Of a stretch of DNA of 22,475 bases, positions 1 through 7,893 are shown piece by piece (the first letter of the stretch is position 1; each line of letters starts with the position of its first letter). The position numbers and the translations under genes were made by a program. A model generated the notes under the pieces. The model was not told the origin of the DNA and made no database searches. It saw only the letters and a list, made by a program, of their open reading frames with translations. The stretch lies in the NCBI GenBank assembly GCA_035508795.1, contig DATJMJ010000078.1:1-22475 (forward strand). The letters are read 5' to 3'. This stretch comes from DATJMJ01 sp035508795 (GTDB lineage: Bacteria > Actinomycetota > Acidimicrobiia > Acidimicrobiales > Palsa-688).

Positions 1-251
1 CCTGGCGCAAACGGGGGCCCGTCCGGGCGAGGGTGATAGGGGAAGCGTTGTACCTTGGCGCTGCTTGGAAAATCGTCGCTGTCATGTAAATGACGATAAG
101 GAGATTGCTTTGCGACCGCTTCCATGCTGTCCCTGAAATAGCTGAACGACCACCCAGGGTTGGCCCCGATAGCGTGCGCCGCAGGCTAATTACGCCTACC
201 TCACGCCCGGGTTAGCCCTCGAGCGCAAGCGAGCGATCAGGGTCAACCCCG
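1..251. other. Left-edge non-coding stretch upstream of the signalling operon
   Basis: No convincing gene is seen here. Short open frames at the left edge end within about 130 bases and have no recognisable content. The stretch presumably holds the promoter of the operon that starts near 252, but no clear -35/-10 pair stands out. One small dyad (81-94) is listed separately. The start of the first gene has no good Shine-Dalgarno sequence before it. Confidence 0.5.
81..94. promoter_or_regulatory. Short inverted repeat, possible operator
   Basis: GTCAT and ATGAC arms flank a 4-base GTAA spacer, forming a perfect 5-bp dyad. A second, overlapping dyad pairs ATCGTC (72-77) with GACGAT (92-97). It lies about 160 bp upstream of the first kinase gene, where an operator is plausible. 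Dyads this short arise by chance, so this is a weak call. Confidence 0.2.
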
Positions 252-2135
252 ATGCAGGAACGCTGCGGTCCTGTGATGATGGAGCCGATGGGCCCCGCCC
301 TTGACCACGAAGCAAGCCTTGCCGCCCCGAAGGTCGCCGCCCCGTCCCGACGCCGCCTGGCGGTCCTATTGGTCGTGCTGGGCGCCGCCTCAGCTGGTTC
401 GGTCGGCGCCGGTGGCTATTTATTGCTGCACAACTACCACCGCTTCGGCTTAGGCCACTGGACGGCCGGTAGTTATTCCTATTACGGGACTTTGGGGGTG
501 TCGCTCACCCTGGGGTTGATGGCCGGCCTGTGGCTGTGGTGGCGGGCTCCGACCTTGGCAACCGGACGCTGGCTCTGGCTCGCCAGTATTTCCTTGTCCC
601 TGTGGGTGATCGGGGTGTACTGGCCGAGCGCCTGGGGCGGGAACCTGCTCCAGCTGTTCATCTATACCTACAGACCGGCATTGGCCATGGTCCTGCTCGG
701 CTGGCCCACCGGGCGGCCTTCCCGTCGGGTGCAGCGGTGGATCCTGGCGTGGTTCATCGCGCAGGTCGTGCTCCAAAACGTCTGCAACCTGTTTGACGGA
801 GGGCCCCCGAGCCCGGGCACGCACTGGCCCGGCGACCCATTGGCGCCATGGGACGTCTCCTGGGTGGGCGATATCATCCAACCCCTGGCGGGCTGGGCGT
901 TCTACCTCCTGCCTCCCGCCGCCCTGGTCGTCATCCTGCTGAGGCGCCTCCGCGGGCTGCCCTCGGGGGCGCGGCGCATCTCTTTGCCGATGACCATCAC
1001 CGGTGTGGCCGTGGCCGGCTCCGACGTCTTGACGCAGTTCATCTCCCTGATGCCCACCCGCCTCCTTTGGGACAACTCAACCGAGCAAGCCACCATCTTG
1101 CAGACGGTCAACCTTGTCCAGAACTACGCCCAGTTGGCCATGGCGGCGGTCGGGACGTTCATCGCTTTCCAGCTCCGCCAGCGAGGGGGCCGGGCGGGGG
1201 CCCGGCGTCTGCACCTCGACTTGGGCCAGGCCGCACCCGTAGCCCTGCCGTCGGTCACCCTGCAAGGTCTCCTCGGCGACACAACCGCCCGCGTCCTCTA
1301 CCCCGGCCCGAGCGGTGATTGGATCGACGCCGACGGCGAAGCGGTCGATGCCGGCAACCCTGCCCGAACGGTGACCAAGGTGTTCGGGCTCGACGGCAGG
1401 GTGATGGCCGCCATCGACACGGCGCGTCAACGAGCCGTCCACCCAAGTCTGGTAGAGGTCGCGGCGGCCACGGTGCTGAGCTCCCTGCAAAACGACAAAG
1501 CCCAAGCTGAGGCCAATTCTCGCCTCGGCGAACTGCGGGCGTTGCAGCTAGAGCTGGTCAACGGGACCGACGACTCTCGCAAGGGCCTCGAGAGCGACCT
1601 TCACGATGGGGCTCAGCAGCGATTGGTGGGACTTTCGCTGGCCGCCCGGCTGAGCGCCCGGTCCGGGGACGGCGAAGCTGTTCGCCGGGAGCTGGCCGGC
1701 CAAGTCCGCCTCGCGCGCCAAGACGTCCTGGCGCTGTTGGACAGCGGCGTCCCGGTGCCCTTACGCGCCGGGCTGGCCGGCGCTTTGCGCACCTTGGCTG
1801 CCACCAGCGCTGTGCCAACAGAGCTGGAGGTGGCTGGGGACCTGGAGGCAGCCGACCCGTTGGCAAAGGCTTTGTGGATGGTCGCGTCCGAAGCAGTCGC
1901 CAACGCCGAAAAGCATTCGGGAGCTTCACATCTGCGCATCGAGCTCATCACCGGGCCAGAGCTGGTGGCCCTGCGGGTGAGCGACGACGGGAGCGGGGGC
2001 GTTACCTCGCCACCTCGTTCGATCGTCGAGAGGGTCAAACAGGTCGAGGGAGAGGTGAGAGTTGTAAGCCGCCCTCTCGCAGGCACCGAGGTGCTCGTCA
2101 CCTGCAGCCGTGAAGGCGAACCGGTACCAGCATGA
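252..2135 (+). CDS. Membrane sensor histidine kinase, NarL/HisKA_3 type, with degenerate ATP lid
   Basis: An integral-membrane sensor kinase of 627 aa, expected to autophosphorylate and pass phosphate to a NarL-type regulator. Residues about 36-306 hold seven or eight hydrophobic segments. Residues about 325-420 form a small soluble domain that resembles the same region of the next gene. The HisKA_3 dimerisation helix is at 446-462 with phosphoacceptor His451 (LESDLHDGAQQRL). The ATPase domain has an N-box (SEAVANAEKHS, Asn551) and a G1 box (DDG at 578-580). The usual glycine-rich lid (GxGLxGM) is replaced by a short TSPPRSIVERV stretch, so ATP handling may be weakened. The start is uncertain: ATG252 has no clear Shine-Dalgarno, and in-frame ATGs at 276, 279 and 288 are alternatives. 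The stop overlaps the next start by 4 bp (ATGA). The downstream regulator at 3743 is the likely partner, by inference. Confidence 0.88.
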   Translation: MQERCGPVMMEPMGPALDHEASLAAPKVAAPSRRRLAVLLVVLGAASAGSVGAGGYLLLHNYHRFGLGHWTAGSYSYYGTLGVSLTLGLMAGLWLWWRAPTLATGRWLWLASISLSLWVIGVYWPSAWGGNLLQLFIYTYRPALAMVLLGWPTGRPSRRVQRWILAWFIAQVVLQNVCNLFDGGPPSPGTHWPGDPLAPWDVSWVGDIIQPLAGWAFYLLPPAALVVILLRRLRGLPSGARRISLPMTITGVAVAGSDVLTQFISLMPTRLLWDNSTEQATILQTVNLVQNYAQLAMAAVGTFIAFQLRQRGGRAGARRLHLDLGQAAPVALPSVTLQGLLGDTTARVLYPGPSGDWIDADGEAVDAGNPARTVTKVFGLDGRVMAAIDTARQRAVHPSLVEVAAATVLSSLQNDKAQAEANSRLGELRALQLELVNGTDDSRKGLESDLHDGAQQRLVGLSLAARLSARSGDGEAVRRELAGQVRLARQDVLALLDSGVPVPLRAGLAGALRTLAATSAVPTELEVAGDLEAADPLAKALWMVASEAVANAEKHSGASHLRIELITGPELVALRVSDDGSGGVTSPPRSIVERVKQVEGEVRVVSRPLAGTEVLVTCSREGEPVPA

Positions 2136-3736
2136 AGCCGCTCCGGGTCAGCTGGGCGCTCCTGGTGGTCGGCTTCGTGACCGTTTGTGCAGGGTGGGCC
2201 TACGTCACCCAGGAGGGCACGGCGGACATCGACGGCAACGACGGCTCCTTCGTCACCTTCGTCGTTGGCCTGCTGCTCATCGCTGGCTTGCTCATGTGCC
2301 GGCGACGGCCCGACAGTTGGAGCGGCCCGCTCGTCCAGCTGAGCTCGATGCTTGCCTTCGCTGGCCAGGCCCGTTTTGGCATAGGTGCAGCCGGCCCGGC
2401 GGCGGGCTTGATCTGGCTGGCCGCGCCCCTGGTGCCCGGAGCCCTGGCCTTGGTCGAGATCGAGGTGGCCAAGCGCGCCCTGAGAGCGTTCCTCCTCGGC
2501 CCGATGGCACTTTCGCTCCTGCTCGGCACGGCCGTGGTACTGGCCGCCCGCGGTCGGGCCTGGGCAAACAGCCTGTGGTGGCAAACAACCAAGCAGCAGG
2601 CGGGCCATGCGTTGGCGCGAGCGCTCTTTGCCGCCGACACGGTCGTGGTCGTTGTCGGGCTCGGGGTCGTCGCCGCCGCCTTGGTACGAAAGCTGAGGCG
2701 CTCGGACAATGCCTTGCGCCGCGTCGTCCGGCCGGTCGCGGTACCAGGGGCGGTCTGGGCCGTGGTCATGATGGTGTCCCAGGTCGCTTGCCTTTGGGGA
2801 CCGGCGTGGGCACTGGGCAGGACGACGGCGACTTTCGACACGGCGGGCACTCTTTTGCTCGTCGTGGCGCCCCTGCTCAGCACCGCCATCTTCTTCAGTG
2901 GCGTCGTGTGGGTGGACCTCATCGAGCCCCGGCTTGTCCGCACCTCGGCCGGGGTCGCCTTGCGTACAGAGCCAGGGTCACGTGACGTCCAGTCCTACCT
3001 GGCCGGAGCATTGGGCGACCCCTCGGTAAGGGTCGTGTTCCGCTCGCCGGACGAACAGGGTTGGGTCGGCCCCGATGGCAAACCGGCGCTCCTGGCTGAC
3101 AAAGACCGGGAGCGGGCCGTCACAGTAATCGAGCGTGCAGGCTCGGAGATCGGGGCTGTCGAGTACGACGCATCCTTGACGGCGCAACCTGACGCCATCG
3201 AACTGGCGGTGACGGCGGCAGGCTTGGTGATTGACAACGAAAGATTGGCGGCTCTTTCGCGCTCGCGGGCAGAGGAGGCCAGGCGGCTGGCAGCAGCCTT
3301 GGTCTCTTCGGCAGACCTGGCTCGCGACGAGGTGCGGGAGCGGCTCGAACGCGGCCCCTTAGCCGATCTAGCCGAAATAGAAGCCGGGTTGGAGGCCGGC
3401 GGGGACCTGGAAGCGGCGGCTCGCGAGTTACAAAGAGCAGCCAGCGAAGTCCGGCGGATATCTCATGGCCTCTACCCACCCGAGCTAGCCGACGGTGGCT
3501 TGGCAGCCGCATTGACCCAGGTGGCTGAAGTGCCAGAAGGTCGTTTCCCGCGCGCGATCGAGATCACGGCCTTCCTCGCTGCGGACGGCGATGCGGGGGC
3601 GCGCCTTAGCGAGCGGCCCGGCGCCTTGACGATCTCGTTGTCGCTCGCACCGAAAAACACCACCCTGCTTGAACGGGTCGCCGTCCTCGGGGGCTCCGTC
3701 GACGGCAACACCGTTGTCTTGCCGCTGGCAGACTGA
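2132..3736 (+). CDS. Degenerate histidine-kinase paralogue (probable pseudokinase), membrane bound
   Basis: A 534-aa membrane protein with about seven or eight hydrophobic segments in residues 5-262. It has a soluble domain at 285-375 that aligns by eye with the equivalent part of the preceding kinase (shared pattern L-x-G-x-L-G-D ... D-G). A long helical region at 370-450 includes RRISHGLYPPEL, a hallmark of NarL-family kinase dimerisation domains. Where the family has L-H-D-G, this protein has L-E-R-G (Glu406), so the phosphoacceptor is missing. No N-box or G1 box is visible, and only the final strand-helix-strand of the ATPase fold (about 511-534) remains. It is therefore probably not a kinase; a modulator or heterodimer partner of its neighbour is an inference. 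It overlaps the upstream stop by ATGA and is followed after 6 bp by the cyclase-regulator gene. There is no frameshift, so the loss looks selected or tolerated rather than a broken gene. Confidence 0.85.
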   Translation: MKPLRVSWALLVVGFVTVCAGWAYVTQEGTADIDGNDGSFVTFVVGLLLIAGLLMCRRRPDSWSGPLVQLSSMLAFAGQARFGIGAAGPAAGLIWLAAPLVPGALALVEIEVAKRALRAFLLGPMALSLLLGTAVVLAARGRAWANSLWWQTTKQQAGHALARALFAADTVVVVVGLGVVAAALVRKLRRSDNALRRVVRPVAVPGAVWAVVMMVSQVACLWGPAWALGRTTATFDTAGTLLLVVAPLLSTAIFFSGVVWVDLIEPRLVRTSAGVALRTEPGSRDVQSYLAGALGDPSVRVVFRSPDEQGWVGPDGKPALLADKDRERAVTVIERAGSEIGAVEYDASLTAQPDAIELAVTAAGLVIDNERLAALSRSRAEEARRLAAALVSSADLARDEVRERLERGPLADLAEIEAGLEAGGDLEAAARELQRAASEVRRISHGLYPPELADGGLAAALTQVAEVPEGRFPRAIEITAFLAADGDAGARLSERPGALTISLSLAPKNTTLLERVAVLGGSVDGNTVVLPLAD

Positions 3737-3742
3737 GCCGGG

Positions 3743-4930
3743 ATGGCAGGTACTACCACGGTCCTCTTCAGTGACATCTCTGGCTCCTCCCGGCTGGTAA
3801 GCGACCTCGGCGACGTCGAGGCAGCCAAGACGATCAATTCTTATTTAGGGCTTCTGCGCCTGGAAACCGAGCGTGCCCGCGGCAAAGTCGTCAAGACGCT
3901 CGGCGACGGCCTGATGGCGGTATTTTCGACTGTCTACGAAGCAGTGCAAGCCGCCATCGCCATGCAGGCAGTTACGGACCTCGGGGAGCGTCAAGGGAGG
4001 TTCCCGCCCATGGGGCTACGGGTCGGGGTCCATGTAGGCGACGTCGTAGAGGACGACAGTGACGACATCTTTGGTGCGGTCGTGGTCGTCGCCCGCCGTC
4101 TTTGCGACGCCTCGGGGCCGGGCAAGATCATCGCGTCAGATGTCACCCGGATGCTCGTGATGAACAGGCCCGACATCGAGTTCGTCCCCCTCGGGCCGTT
4201 ACAGCTCAAGGGCGTGCCTTGGCCCGTCGACGCCGACGAAGTCGTGTGGATGCCGTTACCTGACACCCGGTCACCCAGGGTAATAGTGGCCGACGATTCG
4301 GCCCTCATACGTTCGGGTGTGGTCAGGTTGCTCTCGGATTCGGGGTTCGACGTGACCGCTGAGGCGTCCGATTACCAAAGCCTTATCTCGGCGATCGACG
4401 CCGGCCCGCCGGACTTGGTCATTACCGACATCCGCATGCCGCCCGAGCACCGGGACGAGGGCCTCCGGGCGGCACAATACGTAAAGGCCCATCACCCTCA
4501 GGTGGCGGTGCTGATCCTGAGCCAGTACATCGAGTCTTCGGCTGCTGCCGACCTCCTCGACGGGCAGAGCGCCGGCATCGGCTACCTCCTAAAGGAGCGG
4601 GTCAGCGAGATCGACCAGTTTGTCGACGCCGCCCGCCGGGTGGCAACGGGCGGGAGCGTCATCGACCCCATGGTGACAGACCAGCTTTTGAGCAGGCACA
4701 GGGCAAAGCAGAAAGTGGGCCCGCTGAGCGACCGTGAACGGGAGGTGCTGGCGCTCATGGCGCAGGGCCTCAGCAACCAAGCCATTTGCGAGAGGCTTTT
4801 CCTCTCCGCCAAAACGGTTGAAACCCATATCCGCTCGATCTTCAACAAGTTTGACCTACCCGAAGAAGCGGAGGGCAACCGCCGTGTACAGGCTGTGGTC
4901 CGCTGGCTCGAGGCTCAAAACAAAGGTTGA
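3743..4930 (+). CDS. Class III nucleotide cyclase domain - REC - LuxR HTH fusion
   Basis: A 395-aa cytoplasmic protein with three domains. Residues 5-170 form a class III adenylate/guanylate cyclase homology domain: metal-binding Asp11 (FSDISGS) and Asp55 (KTLGDG), Lys51, and a DDIFG motif at 107-111. The usual V-N-x-A-x-R segment reads VVVVARRL, so the transition-state Asn is replaced (about Val115) while Arg119 is kept. Residues 178-300 are a receiver domain with acidic pair Asp184/Asp185, phosphoacceptor Asp229 (ITDIRMP) and Lys284. Residues 326-388 are a LuxR/NarL helix-turn-helix (LSDREREVLALMAQGLSNQ). The protein could thus bind DNA under control of phosphorylation and a nucleotide-related domain. 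It starts 6 bp after the degenerate kinase and overlaps the reductase by 4 bp. Whether the cyclase is active cannot be told from sequence. Mycobacterial cyclase-LuxR proteins exist but use ATPase linkers rather than a receiver. Confidence 0.9.
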   Translation: MAGTTTVLFSDISGSSRLVSDLGDVEAAKTINSYLGLLRLETERARGKVVKTLGDGLMAVFSTVYEAVQAAIAMQAVTDLGERQGRFPPMGLRVGVHVGDVVEDDSDDIFGAVVVVARRLCDASGPGKIIASDVTRMLVMNRPDIEFVPLGPLQLKGVPWPVDADEVVWMPLPDTRSPRVIVADDSALIRSGVVRLLSDSGFDVTAEASDYQSLISAIDAGPPDLVITDIRMPPEHRDEGLRAAQYVKAHHPQVAVLILSQYIESSAAADLLDGQSAGIGYLLKERVSEIDQFVDAARRVATGGSVIDPMVTDQLLSRHRAKQKVGPLSDREREVLALMAQGLSNQAICERLFLSAKTVETHIRSIFNKFDLPEEAEGNRRVQAVVRWLEAQNKG

Positions 4931-5871
4931 GCGTGCGCCGGCGATCACTTGGGACATCTGGGATCGAGGTCTCGGCTCTTTCGCTCGGGTCGTGGCGTAC
5001 GTACGAGCGGATCCCGCGAAAGCAGGGCATCGACGTCATGCGTGCTGCGCAAGAGCGCGGGATCACCTTCCTCGACGACGCCCGCTACAACGACGAAAGC
5101 GGAGGAGCCCCGATCCGGACGGGATATTCGGAGGTGTTGTTCGGGGAACTGTTCCGGGCTGCAGGATGGAGGCGCGACGAGGTGGTCGTCGCCAACAAGC
5201 TCTGGTGGGAGTTCTGGCCTGACCAATCCGCTTCCCAGGAGCTCGACGCCTCCTTGGGCCGGATGGGTTTTGACTACATCGATCTCGCCTATTCCTGGGC
5301 GGCGCCGGGAGGGCCGTCCATCGAGACGATCGTCACCTCCGTCGGCGCGTTGGTCACATCGGGGAAATTGCGGGGTTGGGGCACAGGCAACTGGCCACCG
5401 CAGGACCACGAACGTGCAGCCGAACTTGCCGTGGAGGAGGGGTTGCCGCCGCCGTGTGCGGCACAGCTGCCCTACAACCTCGGCCTCCGAGAACATGTTG
5501 AGTCCCCTGCCGCAGTCCAGGCTCTCGGGACATCGGGTGCGGCCGTTGTCGCCTCCTTCGTCCTTCACGGGGGCGCGCTCACTGGCAAGTACGCCAGCCG
5601 GGCGTCGTCTGGCCGCATGTCCGATGAGCTCGCCGAGCCCGAGGTGCAGCGGGCTCTGTCGGCAGCCGACGACCTTCGGGCACTCGCAACCAGGCTCGGC
5701 TCGACGCCCGCAGCGCTCGCGATCGCGTTCGCTTTGGCGAACGAGCGCGTGGCAACAGTGCTCTTCGGCGCGACAACGCCCGAGCAGGTGGCTGAAAACG
5801 CCGCAGCCCTAGAGGTTCTTGACCGCCTCGACACAGCAAGCCTTACCGAGCTGAGGGCGATCGGCGCCTGA
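4927..5871 (+). CDS. Aldo/keto reductase family protein
   Basis: A 314-aa TIM-barrel oxidoreductase expected to use NADPH on a carbonyl or aldose-type substrate, which is unknown. It begins with the family's RRSLGTSGIEVSALSLGSW segment. The active-site area has Asp50/Asp51 and Tyr54 (FLDDARY) and Lys91 (ANKLWW). The strand that usually carries the catalytic His ends in Y-S-W-A (Trp124), as in the Kv-beta-like branch, which also lacks His there. The C-terminal half has the usual LAIAFALANERVATVLFGA cofactor strand. The chosen TTG start overlaps the upstream stop (TTGA); GTG at 4933 is a close alternative. Tight coupling to a signalling operon is unusual, and the enzyme may act on a compound that the sensors detect (inference). 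Confidence 0.9.
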   Translation: MSVRRRSLGTSGIEVSALSLGSWRTYERIPRKQGIDVMRAAQERGITFLDDARYNDESGGAPIRTGYSEVLFGELFRAAGWRRDEVVVANKLWWEFWPDQSASQELDASLGRMGFDYIDLAYSWAAPGGPSIETIVTSVGALVTSGKLRGWGTGNWPPQDHERAAELAVEEGLPPPCAAQLPYNLGLREHVESPAAVQALGTSGAAVVASFVLHGGALTGKYASRASSGRMSDELAEPEVQRALSAADDLRALATRLGSTPAALAIAFALANERVATVLFGATTPEQVAENAAALEVLDRLDTASLTELRAIGA

Positions 5872-5921
5872 CGAGCCGACGCCGCTCAGCTCAACAGCCG
5901 CACAGCACAGCACAGCGGGAG

Positions 5922-5941
5922 GCGGCTAGGCGGAGAGCCGC
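5922..5941. terminator. Possible hairpin between convergent genes
   Basis: GCGGCT (5922-5927) and AGCCGC (5936-5941) form a 6-bp stem with an 8-base loop. It lies in the 80-bp gap between the end of the aldo/keto reductase and the end of the convergent oxidoreductase. There is no T-tract, so it would not be a classical intrinsic terminator, although many actinobacterial terminators lack one. Confidence 0.3.
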
Positions 5942-5951
5942 TGCAAGTTCA

Positions 5952-6827
5952 TCAGCGGGGCACTTTGCTGAGACCATGCGGGCCAACGCGCGCCGCGTCC
6001 TCGAGGGCCCGAAGTTGGGGCTCCTCGGGGCCGAAGGACTCGAGCCACCAAGTCATGCCAGCGGCTTCGAGCACAGCCAGGCGGTCTGCGCGCTCTCCGG
6101 CCTCGACCGCTGCCGACGCCCCTCGGCACACAAGGTCGATGCCCGGGGCCGCCCCGTACGTGCTCAGCTGCGTTCGCGCGGATGAGACGGCCTCCGGGTC
6201 GGGAAAGGCCGGGACATCCCATCCGCCCCCGTCGAACAGCGGGAAGCAACCCTGCTGCCTGGCCGCTCTCGCCAGTGGGCGACGGTGTGGCCACCGGCAA
6301 GCGACCCAAACGGGCAAGGGGTCTTGGGCAGGCTGAGGCAAAAAGGGCCCGCTGGCCACTGCAAAGTGCCGGCCCTCCCAGGTGACATCTTTCCCCGACC
6401 AAAATTGGCGCAACAGGCCGAGCGACTCGTCCAACATGGCCCCGCGCTGCACGGGCTCGGGTACCTCACCCCGGAAGGAACTGAACTCGCCGACGCTGTC
6501 ATCTCCCAAGCCGACGCCGACGACGAGGCGGCCCCGTGAGAGCCTGTCAAGCGTGGCCGTCTGACGGGCCAGTACCCATGGGCGTCGTCGAGCGAGGGGC
6601 GTGACAAGCATCCCCAAGCGCATCCGCTCTGTCGAGTGAGCTACAGCAGCCATGGTGACCCAAGGGTCAGCCACAGGCATACCGCGGAGGGCAAGGATGT
6701 GGTCCCAGAGGAAGAGCCCGTCCCAGCCTGACCGTTCTGCCGCCCTGGCCAGGTCGACCACGCGGCCAGGCTCGGCCAGCCCGGCGAACGGAGGGAAAAA
6801 CAGACCGAACCTGAGTGCCATCGCCAC
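5952..6827 (-). CDS. Luciferase-like (LLM class) F420/flavin-dependent oxidoreductase
   Basis: A 291-aa bacterial-luciferase-superfamily TIM barrel, of the actinobacterial type that often uses coenzyme F420. Family segments in order are an N-terminal FGLFFPPFAG strand, ERSGWDGLFLWDH (about residues 30-43), the RMRLGMLVTPLARRRPW core (about 68-84), and TATLDRLSRGRLVVGVGLGD (about 89-109), which marks the cofactor phosphate region. It starts at GTG 6827 with a GAGG Shine-Dalgarno about 10 bases upstream; an ATG at 6821 is spaced less well. It follows the hydrolase stop by 12 bp on the same strand, so the two are probably co-transcribed. The substrate is unknown; F420 rather than FMN use is inferred from the lineage. 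Confidence 0.88.
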   Translation of the reverse strand: MAMALRFGLFFPPFAGLAEPGRVVDLARAAERSGWDGLFLWDHILALRGMPVADPWVTMAAVAHSTERMRLGMLVTPLARRRPWVLARQTATLDRLSRGRLVVGVGLGDDSVGEFSSFRGEVPEPVQRGAMLDESLGLLRQFWSGKDVTWEGRHFAVASGPFLPQPAQDPLPVWVACRWPHRRPLARAARQQGCFPLFDGGGWDVPAFPDPEAVSSARTQLSTYGAAPGIDLVCRGASAAVEAGERADRLAVLEAAGMTWWLESFGPEEPQLRALEDAARVGPHGLSKVPR

Positions 6828-6839
6828 CGACAGTAGGCC

Positions 6840-7724
6840 TCAGCCCCTGTCCACGGCGCCAACGAGCTCATCCAGCATCCGGTCCAGGGCGCCGAGAGCG
6901 ATTGACAAATGGCCCTCTCCGGGCTCCAGGTGGGCCGAGACGCCTGGGAGCCGGGACGCCAACCATTGGCCGTGGGCAGGCGGCACCATGAGGTCCTCGG
7001 AGCCTTGCCACAGGGTCGTCGGGACAGCGACCTCGTCGAGCTCGAAGCCCCAGGGCTTCACGAGGGCCAAGTCGTCGTCGAGCCACCCGTCCACTCCCGA
7101 TTTGAGACCTTCGTGAAAAGACGCAGCCATGTCCTCGCCAAACTCGCCAGTAAGCACACCCTTGTCGACGTCGGGCAGGAGCGTCTCGAGCGAGGTGACG
7201 ATATCGCCGGGCGTGACGTCCTTCAGGTGTTCCCGCTGTTCGGTTAGGTAGGGCCGGAGGCGGCCCTCACCTTCCAAGGCCGCCCCGATCTCGGCGATGT
7301 TGTCATCGCCCATGCCAACTGTCCAGTCCAAGCCGTCGGCGCCGTAGGGCGCTACGCCGGCGATCACCAAAGCGCCCACGGCATTTGGGAGCCGTGCCGC
7401 GCAAGCAAGGGCGTGCGGGCCGCCTCCGGACCACCCCGCCACCAGGCACCGGCTAGCGCCGATCTCCTGCAAGACGGCCATGGTGTCCGCGACCACGTCA
7501 ACCACGGCGCGGCCCGGTTGGCGCGTGGAGCCGCCGTAGCCGGGGCGCGACATGGTGACCAGGCGCAGGTTTCTGGCGTGGACGGCGCGCTCAACGGCCC
7601 GTACGGGGGTAGCGGCCCCGGGTGTGCCGTGGTGGAACACGAGCGGCAGACCGTCGCTCGGACCGCTCACCTGGATATCGAGCAGCCGGCCGTCACGTAG
7701 TCGGGCACGATCCGAAGCACCCAT
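6840..7724 (-). CDS. Alpha/beta hydrolase
   Basis: A 294-aa alpha/beta-hydrolase-fold protein with no signal peptide, so probably cytoplasmic. The oxyanion-hole segment is FHHGTPG (residues 30-36). The nucleophile elbow is G-W-S-G-G (Ser99). The acid is Asp244 (WQGSEDLMVPPAHG) and the base is His272 (GEGHLS), so the triad is complete and in the normal order. A cap region rich in acidic residues lies between about 130 and 225. It could be an esterase, lactonase or epoxide-type hydrolase; the sequence does not decide. It is the first gene of a two-gene unit with the oxidoreductase and is divergent from the aldehyde dehydrogenase at 7894. Confidence 0.9.
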   Translation of the reverse strand: MGASDRARLRDGRLLDIQVSGPSDGLPLVFHHGTPGAATPVRAVERAVHARNLRLVTMSRPGYGGSTRQPGRAVVDVVADTMAVLQEIGASRCLVAGWSGGGPHALACAARLPNAVGALVIAGVAPYGADGLDWTVGMGDDNIAEIGAALEGEGRLRPYLTEQREHLKDVTPGDIVTSLETLLPDVDKGVLTGEFGEDMAASFHEGLKSGVDGWLDDDLALVKPWGFELDEVAVPTTLWQGSEDLMVPPAHGQWLASRLPGVSAHLEPGEGHLSIALGALDRMLDELVGAVDRG

Positions 7725-7779
7725 GCTGACATAGTGCCATCGTCGCCTTCGAGCCGCATGCCGGTAGACAAACCACGCT

Positions 7780-7817
7780 CGAGGGCCCGGCGCCAGCGCC
7801 AGGTGCTCGATTTTTTT
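7780..7817 (+). promoter_or_regulatory. Hairpin followed by a T7 tract in the aldehyde dehydrogenase leader
   Basis: CGAG (7780-7783) pairs with CTCG (7806-7809) around an inner GC-rich stem (GGC 7789-7791 with GCC 7798-7800). This is followed by A and seven Ts (7811-7817). The only gene it could affect in this orientation is the aldehyde dehydrogenase, whose start is 77 bases further on, because the upstream gene runs the other way. It may be an attenuator-like element or simply promoter DNA. The stem is short and interrupted. Confidence 0.25.
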
Positions 7818-7893
7818 GGCCCCGGTAGCATTCGCTCAGGCCGCTGCTGCGAGGCTTTCCAATGCCTGGTTGGGCTCGTTCCAAGGAGGTGAA

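Noticed and set aside
1613..2608. Long minus-strand open frame of 331 codons under the kinase genes
   Set aside because: It is antisense to two recognised proteins and has low-complexity, family-free content as expected from high GC.
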